Shown here one piece after another: positions 1 through 8,755 of a stretch of DNA of 64,000 nt. The position numbers and the translations under genes are program-made. Positions within the stretch are counted from its first letter, which is position 1, and every line of letters begins with the position of its first letter. Source of the stretch: DASXAI01 sp963798445 (GTDB taxonomy: Bacteria; Actinomycetota; Acidimicrobiia; Acidimicrobiales; Ilumatobacteraceae); NCBI GenBank assembly GCA_963798445.1, contig CAWCTH010000011.1, forward strand, positions 434,001 to 498,000. Direction: 5' to 3'. The notes beneath the pieces are model-generated. The model did not search any database, had not been told where the DNA came from, and was given only the letters and a program-made list of their open reading frames with translations.

Positions 1-227
1 GCGAGGCGCTCGTCGCCGGCGATCCGGCGGGTGGCGGCGAGGCCGTCGACACGCGGCATGCGGATGTCCATCAGCACGACATCGGGCCGCTCGAGGGTGG
101 CGAGCCGCACCGCCTCTTGGCCGTCGGCGGCCTCGCCGACGACCACGATGTCGTTCTGGGCATCGAGCAACGCGCGGAAGCCGGCTCGCACGAGGGCCTG
201 GTCGTCGGCCAGCACGACGCGGATCAT
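1..227 (-). CDS. LuxR/NarL-type response regulator (N-terminal part, runs off the window)
   Basis: Only the first 75 residues are in the window. They form a receiver domain: acidic pair D8-D9 in LADDQALVRAG, predicted phosphoacceptor D54 in VVLMDIRMP, then VDGLAATRRI. Known family architecture would put a LuxR-type helix-turn-helix in the missing C-terminal half. The ATG at 227 overlaps the stop of the upstream sensor kinase by four bases (ATGA), so the two are translationally coupled and should be cognate partners: the kinase phosphorylates this regulator, which then binds DNA. The target genes cannot be told from the window. Confidence 0.9.
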   Translation of the reverse strand, partial: MIRVVLADDQALVRAGFRALLDAQNDIVVVGEAADGQEAVRLATLERPDVVLMDIRMPRVDGLAATRRIAGDERL

Positions 228-1489
228 CGGTCGGTCTCCGTCGGCAGCGTCGCCGCCACGTGGAAGCCGCCGCCGGCGCGCCGGCCGGCCACCAGCTCGC
301 CGCCCAAGGCCGTGGCCCGCTCCCGCATGCCGGCGATGCCGTTGCCGGTGCCGGACCCGGCGGCGCTCCCGGACCCCGCGGCGCTGCCGGACCCGCTCGA
401 GGACCCGGTCCCGGTCCCGGTCCGGGGCCCGGTCCGGGGCCCGGTCGAGCTCCCGGGGATCGCCGCCGCCGGCACCGCAACGCCCGCGCCCGGACCGTCG
501 TCGTCGATCACCACGACGACGCCATCGTCGTCGTAGCGCACCCGCACCGCGACGGACGCGCCGCCGGCGTGCTTGGTCACGTTGGTGAGGGCCTCCTGGA
601 TGATGCGGAAGGCGGCGAGGTCGACGGCGGTCGGCAGGGGCCGAGCGGTGCCTTCGATGGTGGCGGTGACGTCGAGCCCCCCGACGCCCGCCTGAGCCAG
701 CAACGCGTCGAGGCGTTCGAGCGTGGGCGCCGGGTCGAGCGGAGCGGCGTCGTCAGGCTGCCGCAGCACGCCGAGCACCGAGCGCAGCTCGCCAAGGGCG
801 TCTTTGCTGGCCTGCTTGATGGCCGTCAGCGCGGTGCGAGCCTGCTCTGGGCGCTCGTCCATGAGGTGCAGCGCCACACCGGCCTGCACGTTGATGAGGG
901 AGATGTTGTGGGCCAGCACGTCGTGCAGCTCGCGGGCGACGCGCAGACGCTCCTCGCTCTCCTTGCGCCGCTTCTCCTCGGCGCGAGTGTGGAACGCCTC
1001 GATGGCCTGGTCGCGGCGGGACCGGCCGAACTCGGCCGCCACGAGGACCAGCAGCAGCCACACCCCGATGCCGGCGGCCTGCCCGGCGATGGGCTCGTCG
1101 GCCCGCCCCACCATCCACGACAGCAGCAGGTTCCCGACGAAGGCGGCACCGGCCACGATCCACGCCGTTCGGCGGTAACCGCCCAGCACGGCGCCGACGA
1201 GGGCGATCACGAGGGACAGGAAGATCGGCCCGTTGGCGTAGTTCAGGGCGTGGTAGGTCACGACGGCGGTCGCCACCACGGCCAGGACGAGCTGCGGATG
1301 CCGGGGGCGCGCCAGCAGCACGAGACCGGTGCCGGCGAGGAGCACGTAGGCGAACGCATCCAGCGGCTGGGCGTCGGGTTGGTGACGGCTGGCGAGGTAG
1401 GTGATGCCGACCTGGACGACGGCGACGGCGATGGGCAGGATGCCGGTGCGCCGGGCCTGTCGCACCCACGGCGGCCGGTACGGATGCAC
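224..1489 (-). CDS. NarL-family sensor histidine kinase
   Basis: Membrane-bound sensor of 421 residues. Residues about 15-150 hold four to six hydrophobic segments. The HisKA_3 dimerisation domain follows, with the phosphorylated His189 in ARELHDVLAHNISL. The ATPase domain has the N box (IIQEALTNVTKHA, about 296-308), G1 (DDDGPGAG, about 329-336) and G2 (NGIAGMRERA, about 383-392). Between G1 and G2 lies an abnormal Gly/Ser/Thr/Pro/Ala-rich insert, about residues 337-382, where the ATP lid should be only about 10-15 residues. The next gene is the cognate response regulator. The ATG start gives a short basic N-terminus before the first membrane segment. The signal sensed is unknown. Confidence 0.92.
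   Translation of the reverse strand: MHPYRPPWVRQARRTGILPIAVAVVQVGITYLASRHQPDAQPLDAFAYVLLAGTGLVLLARPRHPQLVLAVVATAVVTYHALNYANGPIFLSLVIALVGAVLGGYRRTAWIVAGAAFVGNLLLSWMVGRADEPIAGQAAGIGVWLLLVLVAAEFGRSRRDQAIEAFHTRAEEKRRKESEERLRVARELHDVLAHNISLINVQAGVALHLMDERPEQARTALTAIKQASKDALGELRSVLGVLRQPDDAAPLDPAPTLERLDALLAQAGVGGLDVTATIEGTARPLPTAVDLAAFRIIQEALTNVTKHAGGASVAVRVRYDDDGVVVVIDDDGPGAGVAVPAAAIPGSSTGPRTGPRTGTGTGSSSGSGSAAGSGSAAGSGTGNGIAGMRERATALGGELVAGRRAGGGFHVAATLPTETDR
344..451. repeat. Low-complexity GC tract coding a Gly/Ser/Thr-rich linker
   Basis: Short tandem units (GGTCCCGGTCC-like and GACCCGGCGGCG-like) lie inside the kinase gene and code for alternating TGP, SGSG and AAGSG residues between the G1 and G2 boxes of the ATPase domain. 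Unit number probably varies by replication slippage. The reading frame stays open and the G2 box follows normally. Confidence 0.75.
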
Positions 1490-1605
1490 CGGTCAACGGT
1501 AGGCCGGGGGCGACCCGGTGGCGTCGTCTGGCCGTCGCCGCCCGGCTACGCCGCTGGTGGTAGGCGACGGTGGCGGCGTACGCCCGGCGTGGTAGGCCAG
1601 CACCC

Positions 1606-1941
1606 ATGGCTGACGAGATGAAGCATGCCTGGACAGAGGTCGGCGGCCGGTTCTCGGCCCTCGGCGACGCCGTGAAGCAGCGGACGAAGGCGAAGGCGGT
1701 CACGACCGGCGATGCCGCCACCGACGACGACCGCAGCGCGTTGCGAGACGCCATCGACAAGTTGAAGGCGGCGGCGAAGGAGTTCGGCGACACGGCATCG
1801 ACGGTGGTGAAAGATCCGGATGTGCGGGCCCACACCAAGGACGTGGCCCAGTCGTTGAACGCGGCGCTGTCGGCGACCGTGGAGCAGATCGGCGGCGAGG
1901 TCGACGCATTGATCAAGAAGGCCAAGCGCGCCGGCGACTGA
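1606..1941 (+). CDS. Small conserved soluble protein, function unknown
   Basis: The product has 111 residues if translation starts at MADEMKHAW (ATG at 1606); an upstream in-frame extension is Arg-rich and unlikely. It has no signal peptide or membrane segment. The sequence is polar, Lys/Asp/Ala-rich and predicted largely helical, with heptad-like stretches (ALRDAIDKLKAAAKEFGDTA; AALSATVEQIGGEVDALIKK). I do not recognise a named domain. It is divergent from the histidine kinase and convergent with the metal ABC operon, so the context does not indicate a role. A helical or coiled-coil scaffold or stress protein is possible. Confidence 0.7.
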   Translation: MADEMKHAWTEVGGRFSALGDAVKQRTKAKAVTTGDAATDDDRSALRDAIDKLKAAAKEFGDTASTVVKDPDVRAHTKDVAQSLNAALSATVEQIGGEVDALIKKAKRAGD

Positions 1942-2049
1942 CCCGGGCCGGGGCGCCGGGCGGGCCGCGGCGAGCGTCGACCGGGCCGGTCACGCGCCGG
2001 CTCCTTCACCGCCTATGTGACGTGGATCTCGAATTCGTCTCGATCGGCG

Positions 2050-2910
2050 TTACACAGCCGGGGAGATCGAGGCCCGCGCCGCCCGAGACCGGCTGCGGGC
2101 GTCGGCCACGGTGCGCACCGCCAGCGACGCCGCGAACAGCCCGGCGGCGGCCAGCCCGATGGCCCCGCCGGCGGCGATGCGCCACAGCGTGGACGCCGCC
2201 AAGCCGAGGAGCCCGCTGGCGGCGCCGGCGGCGGCGGCCATCACCATTGCCGGCCCCACGCGATCGGTCCATACCCGAGCGGTCAGCGCCGGCACGGTGA
2301 GCAGGGCGACTGACAGCAGCGTGCCGGTGGCGGGGATGGTGGTCGCCATCGTGACCGTGATCGCGGCCAGCACCAGCGTGTCGAGCCGGCGCACCGGGTA
2401 GCCGAGGGCGGCGCTGCCGGCCGGGTCGAAGGCACTGGCCACGAGCTCCTTGTGCAGGGCCGCCAGCACCAGCAGCACGGCGCCGCCGCCGATGACGGTG
2501 GTCACCACGTCCGAGGGCGTCACGGTGAGGATCGAGCCGACGAGAAAGGCCGAGAGATCGCGCGACGAGCCCGGTTGGGCCGACAGCACCAGGACACCCA
2601 GCGCGAAGGCACCGGCGAGGACGACGCCGATGGCGCTGGACTGGTCGAGCACGCGTGACGCGCCGATGGCGGCGACGGCGGCGACCACCACGAGACCGGA
2701 CATCGTGCCGCCGACGAACAGGCTGAGCCCCAGCACCGATGCCAGCACCACGCCGGGGAACATGGCGTGCGACATGGCCACGACGAAGAAGGGCAGCCGG
2801 CGCAGCATCACGTGCACGCCGACGACGCCGCTGATGGCGCCGACGAGCACCACCTCCACGATGGCCCAGCGGAACGTGGTCGACTGGAGGCTGTCCCACA
2901 GCACGTTCAT
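2050..2910 (-). CDS. Metal ABC transporter permease (ABC-3 family), second permease
   Basis: Integral membrane subunit of a zinc/manganese/iron-type importer, 286 residues from MNVLWDSLQ. It shows the ABC-3 pattern: VLVGAISGVVGVHVMLRRLPFFVVAMSHAMFPGVV near the N-terminus and the helix-breaking motif FDPAGSAALGYPVRR that contacts the ATPase. About seven or eight membrane helices are expected. The ATG overlaps the stop of the preceding permease gene (ATGA), so the two are made together. They share the motifs SHAMFPG / QHTVFPG and FDPxGSAALGY and probably form a heterodimeric channel. It is last of four genes in the operon. Confidence 0.92.
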   Translation of the reverse strand: MNVLWDSLQSTTFRWAIVEVVLVGAISGVVGVHVMLRRLPFFVVAMSHAMFPGVVLASVLGLSLFVGGTMSGLVVVAAVAAIGASRVLDQSSAIGVVLAGAFALGVLVLSAQPGSSRDLSAFLVGSILTVTPSDVVTTVIGGGAVLLVLAALHKELVASAFDPAGSAALGYPVRRLDTLVLAAITVTMATTIPATGTLLSVALLTVPALTARVWTDRVGPAMVMAAAAGAASGLLGLAASTLWRIAAGGAIGLAAAGLFAASLAVRTVADARSRSRAARASISPAV

Positions 2911-3767
2911 GCCGCTGCCCTCGATCGCCCGACGAGGTGGCGCGCCGCCTGGACCGCCGCCACCACCACGAACCCGGCGGTGATGGTGAGCACGATGGTG
3001 GCGCCCGACGCCAGCCGCCACCCGTGGTTCACCGAACCCTCGTAGCTCACCACGAGGCCGAGCCAACCGCACAGGGCGGCGAGGCCGGCGGCCAGCACCA
3101 TCATCAACGGCACGCTCGTGCTCACCAGCCGAGCCGCCGCCGCCGGCGTGACGATGAACGCGACCACCAGCACCGTGCCCACGGCCCGCACCGCGGCCAC
3201 GATGGTGAGCATGACGGCCAGGTTCACCACGAGGTCGAGGACGAAGGGCGAGTAGCCGAGGGCGGCCGAGCCGGTGGGGTCGAACGCCCGCATCACCAAC
3301 TCCTTGTGCAACAGCAGGAGCACAGCGATGACGGCGACGGCGATGACGGCGGTCTCGATCACCTCCCGCTCACCGACCGTCAGGATGCGGCCGAACAGCA
3401 GCGCGTTGAGGTCGCTCTGGAAGCCCGTCCCGCGGGACACGACCACCACGCCGAGGGCGAGGAACGTGGCGATGAGCACGGCCATCACCGAGTCGGGGTC
3501 GAGGCGGGGCCGGCGCGTAGCCAACGTGAACAGGACCACCGAGACCAGCCCGCTCAGGACAGCGCCGATCAGCAAGGACTGGCCGGCGGCGAAGGCGATG
3601 GCGATGCCGGGGAACACGGTGTGCTGCACGACTTCGGTGAGAAAGGCGAGGCGGCGCAGCAGCACGTGCACGCCCACGACGCCGCCGAGCACGCCCAGCA
3701 GCAGCACCTCGAAGAGCGCGCGGCGCATGAACCCGGCTTGGAACGGGTCAACGAGGAGCGCGCGCAT
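2907..3767 (-). CDS. Metal ABC transporter permease (ABC-3 family), first permease
   Basis: The product has 286 residues from MRALLVDPFQAGFMRRALFE. It is paralogous to the downstream permease: LLRRLAFLTEVVQHTVFPGIAIAF near the N-terminus and AFDPTGSAALGYSP as the ATPase-coupling motif, with about eight hydrophobic segments. It should pair with the second permease and bind the ATP-binding subunit encoded just upstream; the spacing to that gene is eight bases. Upstream in-frame codons would add an Arg-rich leader overlapping the ATPase gene and were not chosen. The family carries Zn2+, Mn2+ or Fe2+; the permease alone does not show which. Confidence 0.92.
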   Translation of the reverse strand: MRALLVDPFQAGFMRRALFEVLLLGVLGGVVGVHVLLRRLAFLTEVVQHTVFPGIAIAFAAGQSLLIGAVLSGLVSVVLFTLATRRPRLDPDSVMAVLIATFLALGVVVVSRGTGFQSDLNALLFGRILTVGEREVIETAVIAVAVIAVLLLLHKELVMRAFDPTGSAALGYSPFVLDLVVNLAVMLTIVAAVRAVGTVLVVAFIVTPAAAARLVSTSVPLMMVLAAGLAALCGWLGLVVSYEGSVNHGWRLASGATIVLTITAGFVVVAAVQAARHLVGRSRAAA

Positions 3768-3775
3768 GCCGGCCG

Positions 3776-4543
3776 CTAGCGCACGACGACGGTGCCGCCC
3801 CCGTCGAGCAACAGCGCTGATCCGCCGTAGGTCTCGCGCAGGAGATCGGCCGTCAGTGATTGGTCGATCGGCCCGAAGGCGACCTGATGGCGGTTGAGGA
3901 GGCACGCCTCACCGCAGGCCAGGTGGGCCACCGACAGGTCGTGGGTGGACATGACCACCGCGACGCCGTCGGCCCGCAGTCGCTGCAGCACCGCCAGCAG
4001 CGCTTCGGTCGTGGTCGTGTCGACACCGGTGAACGGCTCGTCAAGCAGCAGCAGCCGCGCCTCCTGGGCCACGGCACGGGCGATGAGCACACGCTGGCGT
4101 TGGCCGCCCGAGAGCAGGCCGAAGCGGTCGCCCGCCCGGTGCTCCAGGCCCACCATGGCCAGTGCTTCCCGCGCCAGGCGGCGGTCCGAGCGCCCGGGAC
4201 GGCGCACCCAGCCGATGTCGCGGTAGCGACCCATGAGCACGACCTCGAGGACCGTGATGGGGAAGGCCGGATCGAGAGCCTCGGCTTGGGGCACGTAGGC
4301 GACACGACCACGCGCCAGCGCGGGGGTGGTGCCCAGCACCTCGATGGCACCGCTCACCACGGGTACGAGACCGAGGATGGCTTTGATGAGCGTGCTCTTG
4401 CCGGCGCCGTTGGGCCCGATGAGGGCGAGGGCGGTGCCCGGCGCCACGACGCCCTCCACTCCTTCGACGACGGGGTCGCGCTCGTAGGCCAAGCTGACCC
4501 GGTCGAGGACGAGCGCCGGATGGTCGTCAGCGGAGGTTGTCAA
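3776..4543 (-). CDS. Metal ABC transporter ATP-binding protein
   Basis: Cytoplasmic ATPase of 255 residues with Walker A GPNGAGKST (43-51), Q-loop near VPQAEALD (84-91), signature LSGGQRQR (144-151), Walker B LLLLDEP (164-170) and an H-loop in STHDLSVAHL. It powers the two permeases downstream and belongs to the ZnuC/MntB-type group. Its start overlaps the end of the binding-protein gene by 17 bases, consistent with one operon in the order binding protein, ATPase, permease, permease. Confidence 0.93.
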   Translation of the reverse strand: MTTSADDHPALVLDRVSLAYERDPVVEGVEGVVAPGTALALIGPNGAGKSTLIKAILGLVPVVSGAIEVLGTTPALARGRVAYVPQAEALDPAFPITVLEVVLMGRYRDIGWVRRPGRSDRRLAREALAMVGLEHRAGDRFGLLSGGQRQRVLIARAVAQEARLLLLDEPFTGVDTTTTEALLAVLQRLRADGVAVVMSTHDLSVAHLACGEACLLNRHQVAFGPIDQSLTADLLRETYGGSALLLDGGGTVVVR

Positions 4544-5456
4544 CGATCACCTTCGTGTTGTGCTCCACCATGTCGATGTAGGTCGCGGCGTCACTGCCCT
4601 TGGGTCCGAGGCTGTCACCGTAGAGGGCGTCATTGCCTTCCACGACCTTGACGCCCGCTTCGGTGGCGATGGCCTCGGCCGCCTTGGGAGGAAGGCTCGA
4701 CTCCGAGAAGATCGCCTTCACGCCCTCGGCCTTCACCGCGGTGACGAGGTCATTGATGTCCTGCTGGGACAGTTCGGCCTGGCTGTCGAAGCTGGGGATG
4801 ACCGCGCCGACGAATTGCAGGCCGTAGCGGTCGACGTAGTACCCGAAGGCGTCGTGGTTGGTGACCAGCTTCTTGTTGGTGAGCGTGTCGATCTGGCGGG
4901 CGACGTCGGTGTCGAGGGTGTCCAGCTTGGCGCTGTAGTCGGCGGCGCGCTGCTCGAACGCGGCCGCACTGGCCGGCGCCGCCGCCTCGAGGGCGCGGGC
5001 GATGTTGGCCACCATGATCTTGGCGTTGCGCGGGTTCTGCCAGATGTGGGGGTCACCGTCGTCGCCGTCCTCGCGGCGGATGGTGACGCCGGTGCTGGCG
5101 TCGACGATGACGCCCTTCGGCTCGGCACTGGCGATGGTGTCCTCGAACCACTTCTCCAGTCCCACGCCGTTCTTGACCACCACATCGGCGTCGGCCACGG
5201 CCTGCAGGTCGGCGGGCGTGGGCTCGTAGTCGTGGGGATCGACGTTGGGCTTCAAGACGCTGTAGATCTGGATGTCGTCGCCGCCGACGTTCCTGGTGAG
5301 GTCGGTGATGACCGGGGTGGTGGTGACCACGCCGAGCTCGCCGCCCCCCTCCGGACCGGACCCGCCCGCGGCGGTGTCGCCCCCGCACCCGGCGGCGAGG
5401 GCCAGGATCGGGAGCAGCAACAGCCACTTGCGGTTAGGAACCATTCCTAGAACCAT
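4527..5456 (-). CDS. Metal ABC transporter substrate-binding lipoprotein (ZnuA/MntC-like)
   Basis: Extracytoplasmic binding protein of cluster A-I, with a lipoprotein signal peptide: basic NRK, hydrophobic core and lipobox LAAGC. Likely metal ligands are the His in DPHDYEP, the His in DPHIWQNP, the His in NHDAFGYY and a C-terminal acidic residue near LYGDSLG. The loop before DPHIW is short and acidic (REDGDDGD), not the long His-rich loop of typical ZnuA, so zinc, manganese or iron all remain possible. There are two candidate ATGs, 5456 and 5444; I chose 5456 because a GGGACC stretch lies upstream, whereas 5444 lies inside an inverted repeat. First gene of the uptake operon. Confidence 0.9.
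   Translation of the reverse strand: MVLGMVPNRKWLLLLPILALAAGCGGDTAAGGSGPEGGGELGVVTTTPVITDLTRNVGGDDIQIYSVLKPNVDPHDYEPTPADLQAVADADVVVKNGVGLEKWFEDTIASAEPKGVIVDASTGVTIRREDGDDGDPHIWQNPRNAKIMVANIARALEAAAPASAAAFEQRAADYSAKLDTLDTDVARQIDTLTNKKLVTNHDAFGYYVDRYGLQFVGAVIPSFDSQAELSQQDINDLVTAVKAEGVKAIFSESSLPPKAAEAIATEAGVKVVEGNDALYGDSLGPKGSDAATYIDMVEHNTKVIVDNLR
5435..5449. promoter_or_regulatory. Inverted repeat overlapping the start of the metal-uptake operon
   Basis: TAGGAA-CCA-TTCCTA is a perfect 6+3+6 inverted repeat lying across the two possible start codons of the binding-protein gene. A metalloregulator site at the head of a metal-uptake operon is plausible, but the motif is not one I can assign to Zur, MntR or IdeR. 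Confidence 0.4.
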
Positions 5457-5508
5457 ACCCGGTCCCGAAGCAGAAACCAGCAGCAGTGTCTGCGACGATG
5501 GTGGCGGC

Positions 5509-7644
5509 ATGGCCGTCCCCGACAGCGCCGACGCGACGGCACCCTGGCCCCTCCATGGCACCATGCCGCCGGCGACGGCGCCGACGGCGGTCACCCTGGT
5601 GCAGGGCCGCAGCTTCGCCATCTGCGATCGGGGCGGCGACATCGACGGCAGCGGCCCGAGCGGCCTGTTCGTGGGGGATCGGCGCATCGCCAGTCACCTG
5701 GTGGTGACGGTGGACGGCGCACCGGTGCAGCCTCTGGCCTGGGCCAGCGACGAACCCTTCCACGCCCGCTTCGTCGGGCGGGTGGGCGATGGCGCGGGTG
5801 CCCCGGCGCCCCTGCTGGTCCTGCGCGATCTCTGGGTCGGGCGCGGTCTGCGGACCGACATCACCCTGCGCCACGAGTCCGACGAGGAGCGGCCGGTCAC
5901 CGTGTCGGTGCTCGTCGGCTCGGATCTGGCCGTGCTCTTCGCGGTGAAGGAAGGCCGAGCCGACTCCACCGTGCGCCCGGCCACCATCGTGGACGGTCGC
6001 ATCGAGGTGCACGCCGCCGACGTTGGTGTGGTCGTGCGGCCGGTGCCGGCGGCGCCGCTCGGTCTGGCCGAGAGCGGGATCGCGATCATCACGTGGGACG
6101 TCGTGCTGGCACCTCGCGGCACGTGGACCGGCAGCGTCGAGGTGGCTGCCGTGCTGGGCGGGCAGCCGGTGACCCCGCGCTACCGGATCGGTGAACCGGT
6201 CGAGGCAGCGGTGCCCACGACTCGCCAGGCCGAGTGGCTGGCCCGGTTGCCGCAGATCGATTCCGACGTGGACGGGCTGGACGACGCCATCCGCCAGGCC
6301 GGTGAGGACGTCGGTGCGCTGCGGATCTTCGATCCGGACCATCCCCACGATCCGGTGCTGGCCGCCGGCGCGCCGTGGTTCATGACGCTGTTCGGCCGCG
6401 ACTCCATCCTCACCTCGTGGATGTCGTTGATGCTCGACCCGTCCCTCGCCCTCAGCACCCTCACCGTGCTGGCGGCCCTGCAGGGTCGCGACACCGTGGC
6501 GGAGACGGAGGAGGAGCCGGGGCGCATCCTCCACGAGGTCCGCTCGGGCGAGCCGGCCACGCTCGCCATCAAGTCGGGCTCGATCTACTACGGCTCCATC
6601 GATGCCACGCCGCTGTTCGTGATGCTCGTCGGCGAGCTGTACCGGTGGGGGACCCCGCTGGCCGATCTGCTTCCGCTGCTGCCGGCGGTGGACGCCGCGC
6701 TGCGATGGGTGGAGCACATCGGCGATCGTGACGGCGACGGCTACGTCGAGTACCGGCGGGCCACGCCGGGCGGCCTGGTCAATCAGGGCTGGAAGGACTC
6801 CCACAACAGCATCTCGTTCGCCGACGGTCGCCTGGCCGGCGCGCCGATCGCTCTCGCCGAGGTGCAGGCCTACGTCTTCGCCGCGTGGCAGGCCGGCGCG
6901 CTGCTCGCCGAGGCCACCGGTCACCGCGATTTGGCCGCCCATCGTCGCCGGCGCGCCGTCACCCTTCGAGCCCGATTCAACGACGACTTCTGGATGCCGG
7001 GACGGCGAGCCCTCGCCATCGCTCTCGACGGCGACAAGCGTCAGGTCGATGCCATCGCCTCCAACATGGGGCATTGCCTCTGGACCGGCATCGTGGACGA
7101 CGAGCTCGCGCCCGATGTGGCCCGGTGGCTCATGGACCCCGAGCTGACCAGCGGCTGGGGCTTGCGCACGCTCAGCACCTCGATGGCGCGGTACGACCCG
7201 CTCAGCTACCACAACGGGTCGGTGTGGCCGCACGACACCGCCATCGCCGTGGCCGGGCTTCGCCGCGCCGGTTTCGCCGCCGATGCAAATCGGTTGTTGA
7301 TGCAACTACTTGCAGCGGCATCGGCCGTCGGCGGTCGGTTGCCCGAGCTCTACGCCGGGCTCACACCAGCCGACCTGTCGCGGCCGGTGCCGTACCCGAC
7401 GTCCTGCTCACCTCAGGCGTGGGCGGCGGCGGCACCGATGCTGCTGCTGCGGGCCATCCTGGGGCTGGAGCCGGACGTGCCTGGCGGGACGGTCCGCGTG
7501 AACCCGTCGCTGCCCGCAAGCGCCACGTGGATCCGTGTGCGGGGTGTGCCGCTGGCCGGCGCCGCCGTCGACATCGAGGTGGACGGGGAGGCGGTCGCCA
7601 TCCGCAACTTGCCCGTGGGCCTGTCAGTGGTGCGGCCGGCCTGA
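5509..7644 (+). CDS. Glycogen debranching-type enzyme (amylo-alpha-1,6-glucosidase family)
   Basis: The product has 711 residues from MAVPDSADATAP. The N-terminal third is the beta-sandwich domain seen in bacterial glycogen-debranching-like proteins (LVQGRSFAICDRGGDI, then GLFVGDRRIASHLV). The C-terminal part is an (alpha/alpha)6 catalytic domain with GAPWFMTLFGRDSILTSW, the likely acid NQGWKDSHNSISFADG, and YHNGSVWPHDTAI. Related proteins occur widely in actinobacteria beside glycosyltransferases, as here, where a GT4 gene converges on it 14 bases away. The true substrate (glycogen side chains or another alpha-glucan) is not proved by sequence. There is no signal peptide. Confidence 0.88.
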   Translation: MAVPDSADATAPWPLHGTMPPATAPTAVTLVQGRSFAICDRGGDIDGSGPSGLFVGDRRIASHLVVTVDGAPVQPLAWASDEPFHARFVGRVGDGAGAPAPLLVLRDLWVGRGLRTDITLRHESDEERPVTVSVLVGSDLAVLFAVKEGRADSTVRPATIVDGRIEVHAADVGVVVRPVPAAPLGLAESGIAIITWDVVLAPRGTWTGSVEVAAVLGGQPVTPRYRIGEPVEAAVPTTRQAEWLARLPQIDSDVDGLDDAIRQAGEDVGALRIFDPDHPHDPVLAAGAPWFMTLFGRDSILTSWMSLMLDPSLALSTLTVLAALQGRDTVAETEEEPGRILHEVRSGEPATLAIKSGSIYYGSIDATPLFVMLVGELYRWGTPLADLLPLLPAVDAALRWVEHIGDRDGDGYVEYRRATPGGLVNQGWKDSHNSISFADGRLAGAPIALAEVQAYVFAAWQAGALLAEATGHRDLAAHRRRRAVTLRARFNDDFWMPGRRALAIALDGDKRQVDAIASNMGHCLWTGIVDDELAPDVARWLMDPELTSGWGLRTLSTSMARYDPLSYHNGSVWPHDTAIAVAGLRRAGFAADANRLLMQLLAAASAVGGRLPELYAGLTPADLSRPVPYPTSCSPQAWAAAAPMLLLRAILGLEPDVPGGTVRVNPSLPASATWIRVRGVPLAGAAVDIEVDGEAVAIRNLPVGLSVVRPA

Positions 7645-7658
7645 AGTGCCCGCCGGCG

Positions 7659-8702
7659 TCAGCTCGCCGCCGCCTCGCGGTAGCGGCCGGCCCGGACACC
7701 GGCGTACAGGCGCTCGTGCTCCAGGGCCAGCCGGGGAAGGCTGAAGCGACGCTCGGCCTCGCGCCGGCAGGTCCCCCGATCGAGCAGGGCAGCATCGGCC
7801 AGGCGCGCCACCAGGCCGCTGGGCGTGTCGACGATGCCGGTACGGCCGTCGGTCACCAGTTCGGGCACCGTCGCCACCGGCGTGGCCACCACTGGCGTGC
7901 CGCACGCCAGCGCCTCGATCATCACCATGCCGAAGGGCTCGGCCCACGCGATGGGGTTCAGCAAGGCCATGGCGCCGCGCAGCAGCGGGTACTTGTCGGC
8001 GGCGCCGACCTCGCCGACGAAGTCGATCCCGTGACCGAGCAGCGGCCGCACGGCGTCGTCGAAGTACTGCTGCTCGATGGGCTCGCGCATCTTGGCCGCC
8101 ACCACGAGCGGCACACCGGCGGCGCGGGCGATGCGGCACGCCGTGGCCACGCCCTTGTCCGGGTGCATGCGCCCCAGGAAGAGGGCGTAGCCGTCGTGAT
8201 GATCGGCCGGCGCAATGGCGTCGACGTCGACGGCGTGGTGGATCACGCCGGCGACCGGGATGTGGCCGGCGGCGGTGGCGGCTTGGTGATGGGATATGGC
8301 GATGATGGGGACGCGGTGCGCCACGGCGGCGTAGCTCCGGCCGCATTCGGACAGGAACGGTCCGTGGGCGGTGGTCACCACCGGCACCGTCACTCGGTCG
8401 GCGGCGTAGCTCGGCCCGAGCAGGGTGTGGTCGTGCACGATGTCGGCGCCCAGGACGGCTGGGTGCCGGTAGGCGGCCTCCACGTGGCGCCCCTCGTCGT
8501 CGTGGCGCTCGGAGATGCCGACGGCGCGCGCGAAGTGGTGGGCTCGCTCGACGGGCGTCGTGCTGTCGCCCGTGGCGAACAGGAACACGTCGTGACCCGC
8601 CGCCTGCAGCGAGCGGGCCAGGCCGTCGACGACGGTCTCGATGCCGCCGTACGAAGGCGCTGGAACGGGTACCCACGGCGGGGCGATGAGGGCGATGCGC
8701 AC
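7659..8702 (-). CDS. GT4-family glycosyltransferase
   Basis: The product has 347 residues starting at GTG (VRIALIAPPWVPVPAPSYGGIE). The N-terminal Rossmann domain has the Gly-rich GGIETVVDGLARSL; the C-terminal domain has FLGRMHPDKGVATACRIA and the nucleotide-sugar motif EPFGMVMIEALACGTPVVAT, whose EPFGxVxxEA pattern marks retaining GT4 (GT-B) enzymes. It is cytoplasmic or peripheral. The donor and acceptor are unknown; the neighbouring debranching-type enzyme suggests alpha-glucan or trehalose-related metabolism, but this is inference. The longer upstream reading frame overlaps the SpoIIE-type gene and was rejected in favour of the conserved N-terminus. Confidence 0.87.
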   Translation of the reverse strand: MRIALIAPPWVPVPAPSYGGIETVVDGLARSLQAAGHDVFLFATGDSTTPVERAHHFARAVGISERHDDEGRHVEAAYRHPAVLGADIVHDHTLLGPSYAADRVTVPVVTTAHGPFLSECGRSYAAVAHRVPIIAISHHQAATAAGHIPVAGVIHHAVDVDAIAPADHHDGYALFLGRMHPDKGVATACRIARAAGVPLVVAAKMREPIEQQYFDDAVRPLLGHGIDFVGEVGAADKYPLLRGAMALLNPIAWAEPFGMVMIEALACGTPVVATPVATVPELVTDGRTGIVDTPSGLVARLADAALLDRGTCRREAERRFSLPRLALEHERLYAGVRAGRYREAAAS

Positions 8703-8755
8703 GATCGGCCGTACCCGAGCGAGCCTGGCCGCAAACGGCGAAACCGGTCGAACCG

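Noticed and set aside
5450..5490. GTTT ... GGGTAT on the minus strand before the metal-uptake operon, like a SigF promoter
   Set aside because: The spacer is 13 bases, outside 15-17, and the -10 overlaps the candidate ATG.
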